Shown here one piece after another: positions 6,876 through 7,155 of a stretch of 7,155 nt of DNA. The position numbers and the translations under genes were made by a program. This DNA comes from Bacteroidales bacterium UBA6192 (GTDB taxonomy: Bacteria > Bacteroidota > Bacteroidia > Bacteroidales > F082), in NCBI GenBank assembly GCA_002422725.1, contig DITE01000099.1:1-7155 (forward strand), given 5' to 3'. Every line of letters starts with the position of its first letter. Positions within the stretch are counted from its first letter, which is position 1. Below the pieces are notes generated by a model that was given only the letters and a program-made list of their open reading frames with translations, did not search any database and was not told the DNA's origin.

Positions 6876-7155
6876 ATGAAAGCACAAGCTATTTTTGATC
6901 GGCTCTGGATGGACTATACCAGACAAAATCCTTCTGTACAAATGATTTATGATTTGTTTCGGAACGAACACGAAACTGTTATCAATGACCACATTGCCTT
7001 CAGAACATACGATGATCCAAGGATCAACATCGACATCTTGTCAAGGGTTTTTGTCGAAGCCGGATACACCTATATGGGTGATTATCATTTTGAACAGAAG
7101 CATCTGTATGCTAAGCACTTTGAAATGGAGGGCGGTCCAAGGGTGTTTATTTCGC
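6876..7155 (+). CDS. DUF1338 family protein (2-oxoadipate dioxygenase/decarboxylase-like), 3' end outside window
   Basis: The frame is open from the ATG at 6876 to the right edge: 93 codons, translating as MKAQAIFDRLWMDYTRQNPS and onward. The motifs DHIAFRT (38-44), DPRINIDIL, EAGYTYMGDYHFEQKHLYAKHFE and PRVFIS are those of the short bacterial DUF1338 family. A characterised member, HglS of Pseudomonas, is an Fe(II) enzyme that turns 2-oxoadipate into D-2-hydroxyglutarate. From memory its metal ligand His70 and substrate-binding Arg74 are four residues apart, as are His39 and Arg43 here, so they may correspond. The remaining metal ligands would lie beyond the window. The substrate is not proven for the short members. 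The gene starts 14 bp after lplA with no TAnnTTTG element between, so it is probably in the same transcript. The frame is interrupted only by the window end. Confidence 0.82.
   Translation, partial: MKAQAIFDRLWMDYTRQNPSVQMIYDLFRNEHETVINDHIAFRTYDDPRINIDILSRVFVEAGYTYMGDYHFEQKHLYAKHFEMEGGPRVFIS

Noticed and set aside
1..7155. Mobile elements, CRISPR arrays, tRNA or rRNA genes, toxin-antitoxin or defence modules
   Set aside because: Looked for on both strands. Nearly all of the window is explained by conserved chromosomal genes, and no transposase, array or RNA-gene signature is visible.

Overview
The window looks like a piece of chromosome from a member of the Bacteroidota, probably near the Bacteroidales; the order is an inference. 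It is AT-leaning housekeeping DNA. The signs are two matches to the Bacteroidota -7 promoter element (TAnnTTTG), no convincing Shine-Dalgarno sites before the genes, and protein types typical of the phylum: a LysM/periplasmic-binding-protein fusion, a LEA14-like lipoprotein, and a DUF1338 protein of the short bacterial type.

Layout, left to right. (1) The 3' end of guaA (GMP synthase) runs off the left edge. It overlaps by a few bases the start of a 935-codon exported protein with five LysM repeats and a C-terminal type I periplasmic-binding-protein fold. (2) After a 31-bp convergent gap comes a minus-strand pair: typA/bipA (ribosome-associated GTPase), followed 35 bp downstream by a small LEA14-like lipoprotein gene, probably one transcript. 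(3) A 91- to 112-bp divergent intergenic region, depending on the lplA start, carries two back-to-back promoters with the same 8-bp -7 sequence, one for typA and one for lplA. (4) lplA (lipoate-protein ligase) is followed after 14 bp by the 5' part of a DUF1338 gene, which resembles 2-oxoadipate dioxygenase/decarboxylase and runs off the right edge.

The genes do not form one obvious pathway. guaA plus the LysM protein, typA plus the lipoprotein, and lplA plus the DUF1338 protein look like three short transcription units. No mobile element, RNA gene, CRISPR array or defence system is visible. The points most worth a second look are a 10-A tract inside the LysM gene where a slip in either direction meets a stop codon at once, the LysM x5/binding-protein architecture itself, the mirrored divergent promoters, and a five-codon leader ORF that ends one base before typA.
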